This document shows, piece by piece, positions 8,376-16,700 of a stretch of 64,000 nucleotides of DNA; the stretch's first letter is position 1, and every line of letters begins with the position of its first letter. Made by a program: the position numbers and the translations under genes. Source of the stretch: Rhodobacterales bacterium (GTDB taxonomy: Bacteria > Pseudomonadota > Alphaproteobacteria > Rhodobacterales > Rhodobacteraceae); assembly GCA_021155205.1 (NCBI GenBank), contig JAJNPS010000033.1, forward strand, positions 81,339-145,338, given 5' to 3'. Below the pieces are notes generated by a model. The model saw only the letters and a program-made list of their open reading frames with translations. It did no database searches and was not told the origin of the DNA.

Positions 8376-10247
8376 TCACACTCCGATGCGCTGCTTGGCG
8401 CGGATTTCAATCTGGCTCTGGCGGGCCTTGCGGACCGTGTCGCGGCTCGACACCTCGGGCACGCCCACATCCCAGTCGGCGTCACCGGGTACCCAGGAAT
8501 AGGCATCCGTTGCAATCGAAATCACCGTGGTCCGGTCGTTCCCCCTGGCCCAGTCCAGCGCCGTGGCCAGGTCGGTCAGGCTGGTCACATGGCGGCTTGC
8601 GGCGCCCATGGATGCGGCATGGGCGGCGAAATCGACATGCAGGGGATTGGCCCTGTCGGTGATCCTGCAGTCCTTCAGAAGATTGTTGAACCCCGGCACG
8701 CCCTTGAACTGCTGCAAGCGGCTGATCACCGCATAGCCGCCATTGTCGCAGACCACGACGATCATCTTGTGGCCCGAAAGCACCGTCGAATAGATGTCGG
8801 AGTTCATCATCATGTAGGTGCCGTCGCCCAGCATCACGATGGGCGTGCCGCCAAGGCCCCCGGGACCGGACTGCGCCATCGCGCAGCCCCAGCCGGCAGC
8901 GATCTCGTAACCCATGCAGGAAAATCCGAACTCCAGGTCGAAACTGTTGGGGGCCTTGACGCGCCAGCCCTTGGCGACCTCGCCCGGAATACCCCCGGCG
9001 GCGGCAATCAGCGTATCGGTGTCGCCCGCCGCAAGGTTCACCTGATGCACCACCTGCGCATAGGTGGGCACGGGCGCATTGGTGGGCGTCTGCAGCTTGT
9101 CCAAAAGCGCGTCCCATTCGGCAAACAGCGTCTTGGCGCGGGGCAGATGGCGGGCATCGGCGGCCCAGCCGCCAAGGGCCGCATCCAGTTCGTTCACCGT
9201 CTCCAGCGCATCGCCCACGACCGCCAGCGCCCGGTGCTTGGTCGCGTCGAACCGTGCCGCGTTGATCGAGATGAACCGGGCATCCCGGGCAAACGCGGTC
9301 CAGGACCCGGTGGTGAAATCCTGCAGCCGCGTGCCGATGGCCACGATCACGTCCGCCTCGCCCGCCAGGGCATTGGCGCTGGTGGAGCCGATGATGCCGA
9401 TGGGGCCGCAATGGACCGGATGATAGTGGGTCAGCCCGCCCTTGCCCGCGATGGTTTCCACAACCGGAATGCCGCGCCGCGCTGCAAAGGCGGCAACCGC
9501 CGCTTCTGCACCGGAATAGCGCACACCCCCGCCTGCAATGATCAGCGGCTTTTTCGCAGTTTTCAACATGTCGGCAGCCTTTGCCAGCGCCGTGCGGTCT
9601 GGCCTCGGGCGGGGGATCGACCACACCCGGTCCTCGAAGAACGCGACCGGATAATCGAACGCCAGTTCCTGCGTATCCTGCGGCAGCGCGATGAAGGCCG
9701 GCCCGCAGTCGGCGGGGTCCAGCATCGCGGCGATCGCCTGCGGCAGGGACTGGAGGATCTGGGCGGGATGGGTGATCCGGTCCCAGTAGCGCGTCACCGC
9801 CTTGAAGGCGTCGTTCACGGTGATCGAGGGGTCGCCGTAATGCTCGACCTGTTGCAGCACCGGGTCGGGCAGACGGCTGGAAAAGGTGTCACCCGCGATC
9901 AGCAGGACCGGCAGGCGGTTGGCATGCGCGGTGCCTGCGGCCGTCACCATGTTCAGCGCCCCCGGCCCGATGGACGAGGTCGCGATCATGATCTGCCGCC
10001 GCCGTTTCGCCTTGGCAAAGCCGACCGCCGCCAGCGCCATCGACTGTTCGTTCTGGCCGCGCCAGGTCGGCAACTGGTCCTGCACCGCCTCCAGCGCCTC
10101 GGACAGGCAGGTCACGTTGCCATGCCCGAAAATCCCGAATACACCAGCGAACAGGGGCACGCGCTGGCCGTCGATTTCCGTCTGCTGGCTGCACAGATAA
10201 CGCACCAGCGCCTGTGCCATCGTCAGGCGTATCGTGGTCCCGGCCAT
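8376..10247 (-). CDS. iolD: 3D-(3,5/4)-trihydroxycyclohexane-1,2-dione hydrolase (IolD)
   Basis: This is a thiamine-diphosphate enzyme of about 623 residues that opens the cyclohexanedione ring made by IolE (EC 3.7.1.22). The start at 10247 (MAGTTIRLTMAQAL) is chosen because GGGAGGA lies just upstream and family proteins begin there; the longer upstream frame has no support. Visible parts are the N-terminal pyrimidine-binding domain with VFGIFGHGNV and the catalytic glutamate region, the central domain with GGGVRYSGAEAA, and the C-terminal PP-domain signature GDGTYMMMNSD. It is the first gene of the leftward operon and diverges from the dehydrogenase operon at 10390. Confidence 0.9.
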   Translation of the reverse strand: MAGTTIRLTMAQALVRYLCSQQTEIDGQRVPLFAGVFGIFGHGNVTCLSEALEAVQDQLPTWRGQNEQSMALAAVGFAKAKRRRQIMIATSSIGPGALNMVTAAGTAHANRLPVLLIAGDTFSSRLPDPVLQQVEHYGDPSITVNDAFKAVTRYWDRITHPAQILQSLPQAIAAMLDPADCGPAFIALPQDTQELAFDYPVAFFEDRVWSIPRPRPDRTALAKAADMLKTAKKPLIIAGGGVRYSGAEAAVAAFAARRGIPVVETIAGKGGLTHYHPVHCGPIGIIGSTSANALAGEADVIVAIGTRLQDFTTGSWTAFARDARFISINAARFDATKHRALAVVGDALETVNELDAALGGWAADARHLPRAKTLFAEWDALLDKLQTPTNAPVPTYAQVVHQVNLAAGDTDTLIAAAGGIPGEVAKGWRVKAPNSFDLEFGFSCMGYEIAAGWGCAMAQSGPGGLGGTPIVMLGDGTYMMMNSDIYSTVLSGHKMIVVVCDNGGYAVISRLQQFKGVPGFNNLLKDCRITDRANPLHVDFAAHAASMGAASRHVTSLTDLATALDWARGNDRTTVISIATDAYSWVPGDADWDVGVPEVSSRDTVRKARQSQIEIRAKQRIGV

Positions 10248-10286
10248 GTCGCATCCTCCCCAAAAGCGTGCCCCCAGAATAGCCGA

Positions 10287-10331
10287 CAACATTGTTTGTT
10301 GACAACTACAATCTTTCGCAATGATAATTGC
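10287..10331 (+). promoter_or_regulatory. Sigma-70 promoter overlapped by two palindromes
   Basis: The rightward -35 TTGACA (10299-10304) and -10 GATAAT (10323-10328) stand 18 bp apart, close to consensus. CAACA/TGTTG (10287-10291 and 10297-10301, 5-bp spacer) overlaps the -35. GCAAT/ATTGC (10318-10322 and 10327-10331, 4-bp spacer) overlaps the -10. This is the arrangement expected of a repressed promoter shared by the divergent iolD and aldehyde-dehydrogenase operons. Which protein binds is inferred: RpiR at 5790 is the nearest candidate. The rhizobial IolR half-site pair GGAA-N6-TTCC is not present here. Confidence 0.65.
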
Positions 10332-10358
10332 ACATTGAGTTTGGGGGGAGGATTCTGC

Positions 10359-10397
10359 ATGTCGCCGCGCATCATCAAGGCCTGCCGCCATGTATGA
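10359..10397 (+). CDS. Twelve-residue leader ORF overlapping the aldehyde dehydrogenase start
   Basis: The ATG at 10359 follows the best ribosome site in the area (GGGGGGAGG) at good spacing and opens MSPRIIKACRHV, then TGA at 10395-10397. The aldehyde dehydrogenase ATG at 10390 lies inside this ORF in another frame and has no Shine-Dalgarno sequence of its own. Ribosomes finishing the leader could therefore reinitiate on the dehydrogenase. The peptide shows no clear attenuation pattern, so translational coupling is the more likely role. It may simply be a decoy start. Confidence 0.5.
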   Translation: MSPRIIKACRHV

Positions 10398-11829
10398 CAG
10401 GTTCGGGCTCTTCATCGGCGGCAAATGGCTTCCTGCCCTGGACGGCGGCACGGCTCCCGTCCTCAGCCCCGTGACGGAACGCCCGCTGGGTCAGGTGCCC
10501 GTCGCGGCGGCGGCGGATACGGCGGCGGCCATCGCGAGTGCTGCCGCAGGCTTTGCGGTCTGGAAAGCCCTGCCCGCCTTTGACCGCGCCGATGCCCTGC
10601 ATGCCATTGCCGACGAAATGACGCGCCGCGCGGACGAGGCGGCACGCATGATCACGCTCGAAACCGGCAAGCCCATCGCGCAGTCGGGCCGCGAATGGGG
10701 CCTGTCGATCGACCAGTTCCGCTGGTTCGCCGAAGAAGCGCGGCGCATCTACGGCCGCATCGTTGAGTCCCGCGTGCCGGGTGGACGTTTCGAGGTCCAT
10801 CACGAACCTGTCGGCATCGCCGCCGCCTTCACCGCCTGGAACTTTCCGGCAGCCCTGATTGCGCGCAAGGTCGCGCCCGCGCTGGCGGCGGGCTGTTCCA
10901 TCATCGTGCGCCCGTCCTCGCAGACGCCCGGCGTGGCAATGGTGATGGTGGATTGCTGCCGCGCGGGCAACCTGCCCGATGGCACGATCAATCTGCTGGT
11001 CGGACCGACTGCGACCACCTATGCGCCGATCATGGCGTCAAAGGCGGTGCGCAAGGTTTCCCTGACCGGATCGACCCGCGTCGGCCAGCAGATGATCCGC
11101 GATGCGGCGGCGACACTGAAGAAAGTGTCGATGGAACTTGGCGGCAATGCGCCCGTCATCATCTACGACGATGCCGATCTTGAGGGCGCGCTGAACCTGT
11201 GTGTGCCGACCAAGTTTGCAAATGCCGGACAGGTCTGCGTCACCGGCGACCGCTTTTATGTGCATGACAGCCTGCATGACGCCTTTGTCGCGGGCTTTGT
11301 GGACCGGGCGCGGGCGATCAGGCTGGGCGATGGCCTTGACCCCGCCGTCGGCATGGGGCCGCTGATCAATGCGGGCCGCCTGGCGGAGATGGAACGCATC
11401 GTCGCGGGCGCGGTCAGGGCCGGGGCAAGGCTGGAACTGGGTGGCGCACGGGCGGCAGGCTTCAATGCCGGGCATTTCTTTGAACCCACCGTTCTGACGG
11501 GCTGCACCGACGACATGTCCGTGATGGCCGAGGAAAACTTTGGCCCCGTCGCCGCAATAAGCCGGTTCTCGACCGACGACGAGGTGCTGGCCCGCGCCAA
11601 TGCGTCGGACATGGGCCTGTCGGCCTATGCCTTTACCACCAGTCCAAAGCGCGCGCGCCGCACCGTGGCGGACCTCAAGGCAGGGATGGTCGGCATCAAT
11701 TCCTTTGCCATGGCGGCATCCGAGGCCCCGTTTGGCGGCACCAACCATTCCGGCATGGGCCGCGAGGGCGGCATCGAGGCGATCCGCGACTACCTTGACG
11801 TCAAATCCAGCCAGATGGTGTGGGCATGA
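10390..11829 (+). CDS. NAD(P)-dependent aldehyde dehydrogenase
   Basis: This 479-residue ALDH-superfamily enzyme, of the succinate-semialdehyde/glycolaldehyde dehydrogenase type, has FTAWNFPAALIARK in the cofactor cleft, TGSTRVG, general base Glu249 in MELGGNAP and catalytic Cys283 in AGQVC. It oxidises an aldehyde to an acid, presumably the product of the aldolase encoded next. The usual KPSE/KPAE cofactor lysine region reads VRPSSQTP, an arginine variant seen in some subfamilies. It is the first enzyme gene of the rightward operon, has its start inside the 10359 leader ORF, and overlaps the aldolase ATG by four bases. Confidence 0.88.
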   Translation: MYDRFGLFIGGKWLPALDGGTAPVLSPVTERPLGQVPVAAAADTAAAIASAAAGFAVWKALPAFDRADALHAIADEMTRRADEAARMITLETGKPIAQSGREWGLSIDQFRWFAEEARRIYGRIVESRVPGGRFEVHHEPVGIAAAFTAWNFPAALIARKVAPALAAGCSIIVRPSSQTPGVAMVMVDCCRAGNLPDGTINLLVGPTATTYAPIMASKAVRKVSLTGSTRVGQQMIRDAAATLKKVSMELGGNAPVIIYDDADLEGALNLCVPTKFANAGQVCVTGDRFYVHDSLHDAFVAGFVDRARAIRLGDGLDPAVGMGPLINAGRLAEMERIVAGAVRAGARLELGGARAAGFNAGHFFEPTVLTGCTDDMSVMAEENFGPVAAISRFSTDDEVLARANASDMGLSAYAFTTSPKRARRTVADLKAGMVGINSFAMAASEAPFGGTNHSGMGREGGIEAIRDYLDVKSSQMVWA

Positions 11830-12635
11830 TCGCAAACCGGCTCAAGGCGCTCTGGTCCGAGGGAAAACCCACGATCAACGGCTGGTGTTCCATCGGCAAC
11901 CCCTTCACCGCCGAGATCATGGCAGCGCAGGGCTTCGACAGCATCACCATCGACATGCAGCACGGCGCGCTCGACTATTCCTCTGTGCTGCCGATGTTCC
12001 AGGCGATGCGGGCCAGCGGCGCGGTGCTGATGGCCCGCGTGCCGTGGCTTGAGCCCGGCATCATCATGAAGGCGCTGGATGCGGGGGCCTACGGCATCAT
12101 CTGCCCGATGGTGAACAGCGCCGAAGATGCCGCACGGCTGGTCAGCTACATGCGCTATCCGCCCCTGGGGCAGCGCAGTTTCGGCCCGACGCGGGTGTCC
12201 ATTGCCGCCGGGGCGAACTACGCGGCCGAGGCGAACGGCAACCTGCTGGCCTTTGCGATGATCGAAACGGCGGATGGCATGGCCAACCTCGACGCCATCG
12301 CCGCCACTCCCGGCCTTGACGGCCTCTATGTCGGCCCGGCGGACCTGACGCTGTCGCTGACCAAAGGTCGCCTGTCCCCCGGTTTCGACCGCGAAGAGCC
12401 GGAAATGATCGCCGCCCTGCACACCATCGTCGCAGCCTGCAAAAGGAACGGCATCCGCGCCGCGCTGCATTGCGGCACGCCCGACTATGCCGCGCGCGCG
12501 ATCCAGTGGGGCTATGACATGACCACCGTGGGCGGCGACAGCCGGTTTCTGGCCGCCGCTGCGGGCGCTGCGATCGCAGGTTTTCGCAAGCTGACCGAAA
12601 CCACCGGCAGCAACGCCATCAAGGGGGTCTATTGA
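11826..12635 (+). CDS. HpcH/HpaI-family class II aldolase
   Basis: This 269-residue TIM-barrel aldolase family cleaves 2-keto-3-deoxy (or 4-hydroxy-2-keto) acids to pyruvate and an aldehyde with a divalent metal. Motifs are SITIDMQHGALDY, the arginine of LMARVPW, the metal glutamate in MIETADGMANLD and the aspartate in GLYVGPADLTLSL. The start 11826 overlaps the upstream stop (ATGA). Its neighbours (aldehyde dehydrogenase before, 2-hydroxyacid dehydrogenase after) suggest a cleavage step followed by oxidation of the aldehyde. The actual substrate is unknown; in this locus a deoxy-keto acid derived from a cyclitol is a reasonable guess. Confidence 0.88.
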   Translation: MIANRLKALWSEGKPTINGWCSIGNPFTAEIMAAQGFDSITIDMQHGALDYSSVLPMFQAMRASGAVLMARVPWLEPGIIMKALDAGAYGIICPMVNSAEDAARLVSYMRYPPLGQRSFGPTRVSIAAGANYAAEANGNLLAFAMIETADGMANLDAIAATPGLDGLYVGPADLTLSLTKGRLSPGFDREEPEMIAALHTIVAACKRNGIRAALHCGTPDYAARAIQWGYDMTTVGGDSRFLAAAAGAAIAGFRKLTETTGSNAIKGVY

Positions 12636-13609
12636 TGCCGCATGTCCTTGTCGCGGGAAAACTGCACCCCTCCGGCATCCGGATGCTGCAAGAGGCCCCC
12701 GACATCACCCTTGACCTGGTCGAGGAGGTGTCCGAGTCCTCTTACGCACCGCTGATCGACCGCGCCGACGCGCTGATCCTGCGCACCCAGCCGATGACCG
12801 AAGAGACCGTGGCGCGGGCGGACCGTCTGCGGCTCGTGTCACGCCACGGCGTCGGCTATGACGCCGTCGACATGGCGGCGCTGAACCGGCGCGGCATCCC
12901 GCTCTGCATCGTCGGCGACGTGAATACGGTGTCGGTCGCCGAACACACCATGATGATGATGCTGGCCGCGATCAAGCGCATGCTGCGGGCCGATACCGCG
13001 GTGCGCGATCCGTCGCGGTGGGGCTGGCGCAACCGGCTGGAGGCGGGCGAAGTCGCGGGCAAGACACTGCTCCTTTTGGGATACGGGCGGATCGGGCGGC
13101 GCGTGGCGATGCTGGCGCAAGCGTTTGACATGACGGTGATCGCGCATGATCCCTGGCTGGAACAGACCGGCTGGCCCGAAGGGTCGGTGCGGCCGGTCGC
13201 GGACCTCGCCGCGGCGCTGGCGATGGCGGATGTCATCTCGGTCCACATGCCGCCGTCGGACCGCCCTCTCCTTGGCCGCGCCGAACTGGCGCAGGTGAAG
13301 CCCGGTGCCGTGCTGGTCAACACCGCCCGTGGCGGCATCGTCAGCGAAACCGCGCTGGTCGAGGCGCTGAAGGACGGGCGTATCGCCGCCGCCGGCATGG
13401 ATGTGTTCCTGAACGAGCCACCCGAGGATGGCCATCCGTTGCTGGCATTTGACCAGGTGCTGCTGTCACCCCACATCGCCGGGCTGACCGCCGAAGGGGC
13501 CGCCCGCCTGGCCACGCATTCGGTGCAGAACGTGCTGGACTTCTTTGCGGGAACGCTGGACCCGTCGCTGATCGTCAACGCAAACTTCCTCAAGGACGGG
13601 ACGCCCTGA
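12635..13609 (+). CDS. D-2-hydroxyacid dehydrogenase (phosphoglycerate dehydrogenase-like)
   Basis: This 324-residue NAD-binding 2-hydroxyacid dehydrogenase has the nucleotide motif LLLGYGRIGRRVA, the catalytic arginine in VNTARGGIVSE, a glutamate in DVFLNEPPEDGHPL and the catalytic histidine in LSPHIAGLT. ATG 12635 shares one base with the upstream stop (TGATG); a TTG three bases earlier is less likely. It interconverts a 2-keto acid and a D-2-hydroxy acid. There is no ACT domain, so it is not the regulated serine-pathway enzyme and probably serves the catabolic operon in which it sits. Confidence 0.85.
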   Translation: MPHVLVAGKLHPSGIRMLQEAPDITLDLVEEVSESSYAPLIDRADALILRTQPMTEETVARADRLRLVSRHGVGYDAVDMAALNRRGIPLCIVGDVNTVSVAEHTMMMMLAAIKRMLRADTAVRDPSRWGWRNRLEAGEVAGKTLLLLGYGRIGRRVAMLAQAFDMTVIAHDPWLEQTGWPEGSVRPVADLAAALAMADVISVHMPPSDRPLLGRAELAQVKPGAVLVNTARGGIVSETALVEALKDGRIAAAGMDVFLNEPPEDGHPLLAFDQVLLSPHIAGLTAEGAARLATHSVQNVLDFFAGTLDPSLIVNANFLKDGTP

Positions 13610-13610
13610 C

Positions 13611-14729
13611 ATGACCAAACCAAGACTGCGCATCGGCCTGATCGGCACCGGATTCATGGGCAAGGCGCATGTGTTCGGCTTTGCCGTGGCCCCCCGCGTG
13701 TTCGAGCTGCCGTTCGATCTGGACCTGCATACCGTGGCCGACATCACCGACGACGCCGCCGCCCGCGCCGCAAAAACGCTGGGCTTTGCCCATGCCACCG
13801 CCGACTGGCGCACGATCATGGCCAACCCCGAAATTGATCTGGTGTCCATCACCGCCCCCAACGCCCTGCACAAAGAGATGTCACTGGCCGCCATCGCCGC
13901 AGGCAAGCATGTCTATTGCGAAAAGCCCTTGGCCCCGCTGGCCGCCGATGCGCTGGACATGACGCTCGCGGCTGAGGCCAAGGGCGTGAAAACCCAGGTT
14001 GGCTTCAACTACCTTTGCAACCCGATGGTGCAGCTGGCGCGTCAGATGATTGCGGCGGGCGAACTGGGCGAGATCCGCGGCTATCGCGGCCTGCATGCCG
14101 AGGATTACATGGCCGACGCCGCCGGCCCCTATACCTTTCGCCACGATCCGGCAGGGGGCGGGGCGCTGGCCGACATCGGAAGCCACGCCCTGGCCACGGC
14201 GGAATTTCTGGTCGGGCCGATCGCGCGTGTCATGGGCGACTGCGTGACGATGATCGGCGAACGCCCCGACGGGCGCGGCGGGCGCAGGGCGGTCACGGTC
14301 GATGATGTGGGCCGCGCCTTCCTGCGGTTCCGGAACGGCGCGACGGGCAGCATCGAGGGCAACTGGATCGCGACGGGGCGCAAGATGCAGCACGACTTCG
14401 AGGTTTACGGCACCAAGGGTGCGCTGGCCTTCAGCCAGGAACATTTCAACGTCCTGAACTACTTCTCGACCGCTGACGCCAGGGGCCGCCAGGGCTTTCG
14501 CCGCATCGAGGCCAGCCCCGACCACCCGCCCTATGGCCTCTTCTGTGTCGCGGCGGGTCATCAGATCGGCTTCAACGACCTGAAGGCCATCGAGGTCGCG
14601 GGCTATATCAACGCCATCGCGGGAAAGACGGCCGAGCCGTTCAACTTCCGCGCCGGCCTGCGCATCCAGACGCTGGTGGAAACCATTCAGCGGTCATCCG
14701 CCGCGCAGGCCTGGATGGACGTGGCATGA
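13611..14729 (+). CDS. Gfo/Idh/MocA-family oxidoreductase
   Basis: This 372-residue protein has an N-terminal Rossmann fold (GLIGTGFMGKAHV, near residue 9) and the family's cofactor-site lysine in HVYCEKPLA (about residue 105), followed by the GFO/IDH/MocA C-terminal domain with GFNYLCNPMVQ and GGGALADIGSHALA. The family includes myo- and scyllo-inositol dehydrogenases and glucose-fructose oxidoreductases. In this iolD/iolE context a cyclitol or sugar dehydrogenase is likely, but the substrate is not readable. It follows the hydroxyacid dehydrogenase stop directly. Confidence 0.87.
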   Translation: MTKPRLRIGLIGTGFMGKAHVFGFAVAPRVFELPFDLDLHTVADITDDAAARAAKTLGFAHATADWRTIMANPEIDLVSITAPNALHKEMSLAAIAAGKHVYCEKPLAPLAADALDMTLAAEAKGVKTQVGFNYLCNPMVQLARQMIAAGELGEIRGYRGLHAEDYMADAAGPYTFRHDPAGGGALADIGSHALATAEFLVGPIARVMGDCVTMIGERPDGRGGRRAVTVDDVGRAFLRFRNGATGSIEGNWIATGRKMQHDFEVYGTKGALAFSQEHFNVLNYFSTADARGRQGFRRIEASPDHPPYGLFCVAAGHQIGFNDLKAIEVAGYINAIAGKTAEPFNFRAGLRIQTLVETIQRSSAAQAWMDVA

Positions 14730-14748
14730 CATGTACCCGGAGAGCATT

Positions 14749-15819
14749 ATGATCAGATACGCGGTCGTCGGTGCGGGCTGGATCAGCCAGGAGGCATTCC
14801 TGCCCGGTGTCGCGCAAAGCGGCAATTCGACGCTTGCCGCCATCGTGACGGGCGACAGGGACAAGGGGGCAAGACTTGCCGCCTTTCACAACGTGCCGCG
14901 CGTGGTCGCCTATGCCGACTATGACGCGCTGCTGGCCAGCGATGCGGTTGATGCCGTCTACATCGCGCTGCCGAACTCGCTGCATGCCGATTATGCCATC
15001 CGCGCCGCCCGCGCAGGCAAGCACATCCTGGTCGAAAAGCCCCTGGCGACGACCGTGGCCGAGGCCGAGGCGATGGTCGCCGCCGCCGAAGCGGCGGGCG
15101 TCTATCTGATGACCGCCTACCGGCTGCACAACGAACCCGGCACGCTGGCGGTGCTGGACCATCTGCGGCGGGGCAGCATCGGCGTGCCGCTGATCTTTCA
15201 GTCGGTGTTCAGCTTTCAGGCGTCGGCGGGCAACCATCGCCTTCGCGCCGAACACTGGGGCGGTCCCTTGCAGGATGTGGGGGTCTATTGCGTCAACGCC
15301 GCCCGCCACATCTTTGCCGAGGAACCCATCGAGGCGACGGCCTGCCGCGTGCAGCCGCCGGGCGATCCCCGCTTTGCCGAGATCGAGGCGTCGATTGCCA
15401 CGACCTTGCGGTTCCCGTCCGGCGGGCTGGCGCAGATCGTCGCCAGCTTTGGCGCGGGATCGGTCGACACCTACCGCATTGTCGGATCGCGGGGCGATAT
15501 CGAGCTTGACCCCGCCTTCCGGTTCGAGGTTGCCATGAAGATGCGGCTGCGGCGCGATGGCGTGACCGAGGAAACCGCGTTCCCGCAGATCGACCATTTC
15601 GGCGCGCAGATAGCCTATTTCAGCGATTGCATCGCCGCCGGCACCCCGCCCGAGGCGGACGGACACGAAGGGCTGGCCGACATGCGCGCGCTGGTCGCGA
15701 TCGAACATGCGGCGCAGACCGGCCGGCCGCAGCCGATCCGCTCGCCCGCCCGCCCGCGGCACCCGACCCCGGACATGGTGCGCCTGGTGCCGGTCACGGC
15801 GCATCGCCTGCTGCTGTAG
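14749..15819 (+). CDS. Gfo/Idh/MocA-family oxidoreductase, second copy
   Basis: This is a 356-residue dehydrogenase with VVGAGWISQEAF (Rossmann motif), HILVEKPLA carrying the conserved lysine and YRLHNEPGTLAVLD in the substrate domain. ATG 14749 (MIRYAVV) is preferred to an in-frame ATG at 14731, because GGAGAG sits at the right distance and the Rossmann strand begins immediately. It is clearly not a recent duplicate of the upstream Gfo/Idh/MocA gene, since the C-terminal domains differ. Two such enzymes in one operon would allow oxidation and reduction of different stereoisomers. Confidence 0.85.
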   Translation: MIRYAVVGAGWISQEAFLPGVAQSGNSTLAAIVTGDRDKGARLAAFHNVPRVVAYADYDALLASDAVDAVYIALPNSLHADYAIRAARAGKHILVEKPLATTVAEAEAMVAAAEAAGVYLMTAYRLHNEPGTLAVLDHLRRGSIGVPLIFQSVFSFQASAGNHRLRAEHWGGPLQDVGVYCVNAARHIFAEEPIEATACRVQPPGDPRFAEIEASIATTLRFPSGGLAQIVASFGAGSVDTYRIVGSRGDIELDPAFRFEVAMKMRLRRDGVTEETAFPQIDHFGAQIAYFSDCIAAGTPPEADGHEGLADMRALVAIEHAAQTGRPQPIRSPARPRHPTPDMVRLVPVTAHRLLL

Positions 15820-15842
15820 CCCATTCTTGACCAGAGACCCGC

Positions 15843-16661
15843 ATGACTGTCACATTTGCCTTGAACCGGACCTGCCTGCCTCAGCGGCCCCTGGCGGATT
15901 TTGTCGCCCTGGCCCGGGCGGTCGGCGTGTCTGCCGTCGAAATCCGCAATGACATCGCGGGACGGGAATTCGCCGACGGCATGCCTGCCGCCGACCTGCG
16001 CGCACGGCTTACGGATGCGGGGCTGCAGGTCGCGTCTGTCAACGCGCTGCAACGGTTCAACGACTGGACACCCGCGCGCGCGGACGAGGCGCGCGCCCTC
16101 GTCGCCTATGCCGCCGCGCTGAACGCGCCGGGCCTGGTGCTGTGCCCCGCCCACCTGCCCGGCGACGACCGCCATCCCGATGCCCATCGCCGCCTGTGCC
16201 AGGGACTTGCCGCGTTGCGGCCCATCCTCGCCGATGCCGGGATCACGGGCTATGTCGAGCCCCTTGGCATGCGCCATTCCTCGATGAACCGGCAGGCGCA
16301 GGCGGTCGCGGCGCTGGACGAGCTGGACGCCTGGGACGATTTCAGCCTGTGCTACGACACGTTCCAGCATTTCCGCGCGGGCGATGAGGCGCTGTTTTTC
16401 GACCGCATCGGGCTTGTCCACATCTCGGGCATTGCGCGCGCCGACCTGCCACCGGCCGACCTGACGGAACCCGACCGGGGCTTTGTCTTTGCCAATGACC
16501 GGGTCGGCAATGTCGACCGGCTGCGCGCGTTGGTGACGGCAGGCTATCGCGGCTTTGTCTCGGTCGAGCCGTTCAGCCCGGACACCCAGCAGGACCCGCA
16601 GATCGCGCAGCGCCTTCGCGACAGCCTTGACCACGTGACCCGCGCGGCAGGGCTGGCCTGA
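15843..16661 (+). CDS. Xylose-isomerase-like TIM-barrel protein (sugar/inosose epimerase or isomerase)
   Basis: This 272-residue AP-endonuclease-2/xylose-isomerase-like barrel is of the IolI/IolE/Hyi kind. Metal-site regions visible are VEIRNDIAGREF, a glutamate in GYVEPLGMRHSSM, the aspartate of LCYDTFQHFRAG and HISGIAR, with a terminal VSVEPFSPDT. Relatives isomerise or epimerise keto-inositols, hydroxypyruvate or tetronates. It closes the rightward operon started at 10390. A role equivalent to IolI (2-keto-myo-inositol to 1-keto-D-chiro-inositol) would fit, but that is inference. Confidence 0.78.
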   Translation: MTVTFALNRTCLPQRPLADFVALARAVGVSAVEIRNDIAGREFADGMPAADLRARLTDAGLQVASVNALQRFNDWTPARADEARALVAYAAALNAPGLVLCPAHLPGDDRHPDAHRRLCQGLAALRPILADAGITGYVEPLGMRHSSMNRQAQAVAALDELDAWDDFSLCYDTFQHFRAGDEALFFDRIGLVHISGIARADLPPADLTEPDRGFVFANDRVGNVDRLRALVTAGYRGFVSVEPFSPDTQQDPQIAQRLRDSLDHVTRAAGLA

Positions 16662-16700
16662 CCGCCCGTCTGCGGCGGCGTGCGTGGCAGGGTCTGCCAC

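Noticed and set aside
10299..10350. Attenuator-type leader peptide rich in one amino acid
   Set aside because: The 12-residue leader has no run of a single amino acid and no terminator hairpin after it, so translational coupling is a better reading.
10248..10389. Rhizobial IolR site GGAA-N6-TTCC
   Set aside because: Read by eye through the whole divergent region; no match was found, so the regulator assignment rests on position only.
7902..10397. Rightward 831-codon open frame across iolE and iolD
   Set aside because: It is antisense to two well-supported enzymes with motifs in the minus frames; its translation is arginine/glycine/histidine-rich, typical of a GC-driven shadow.
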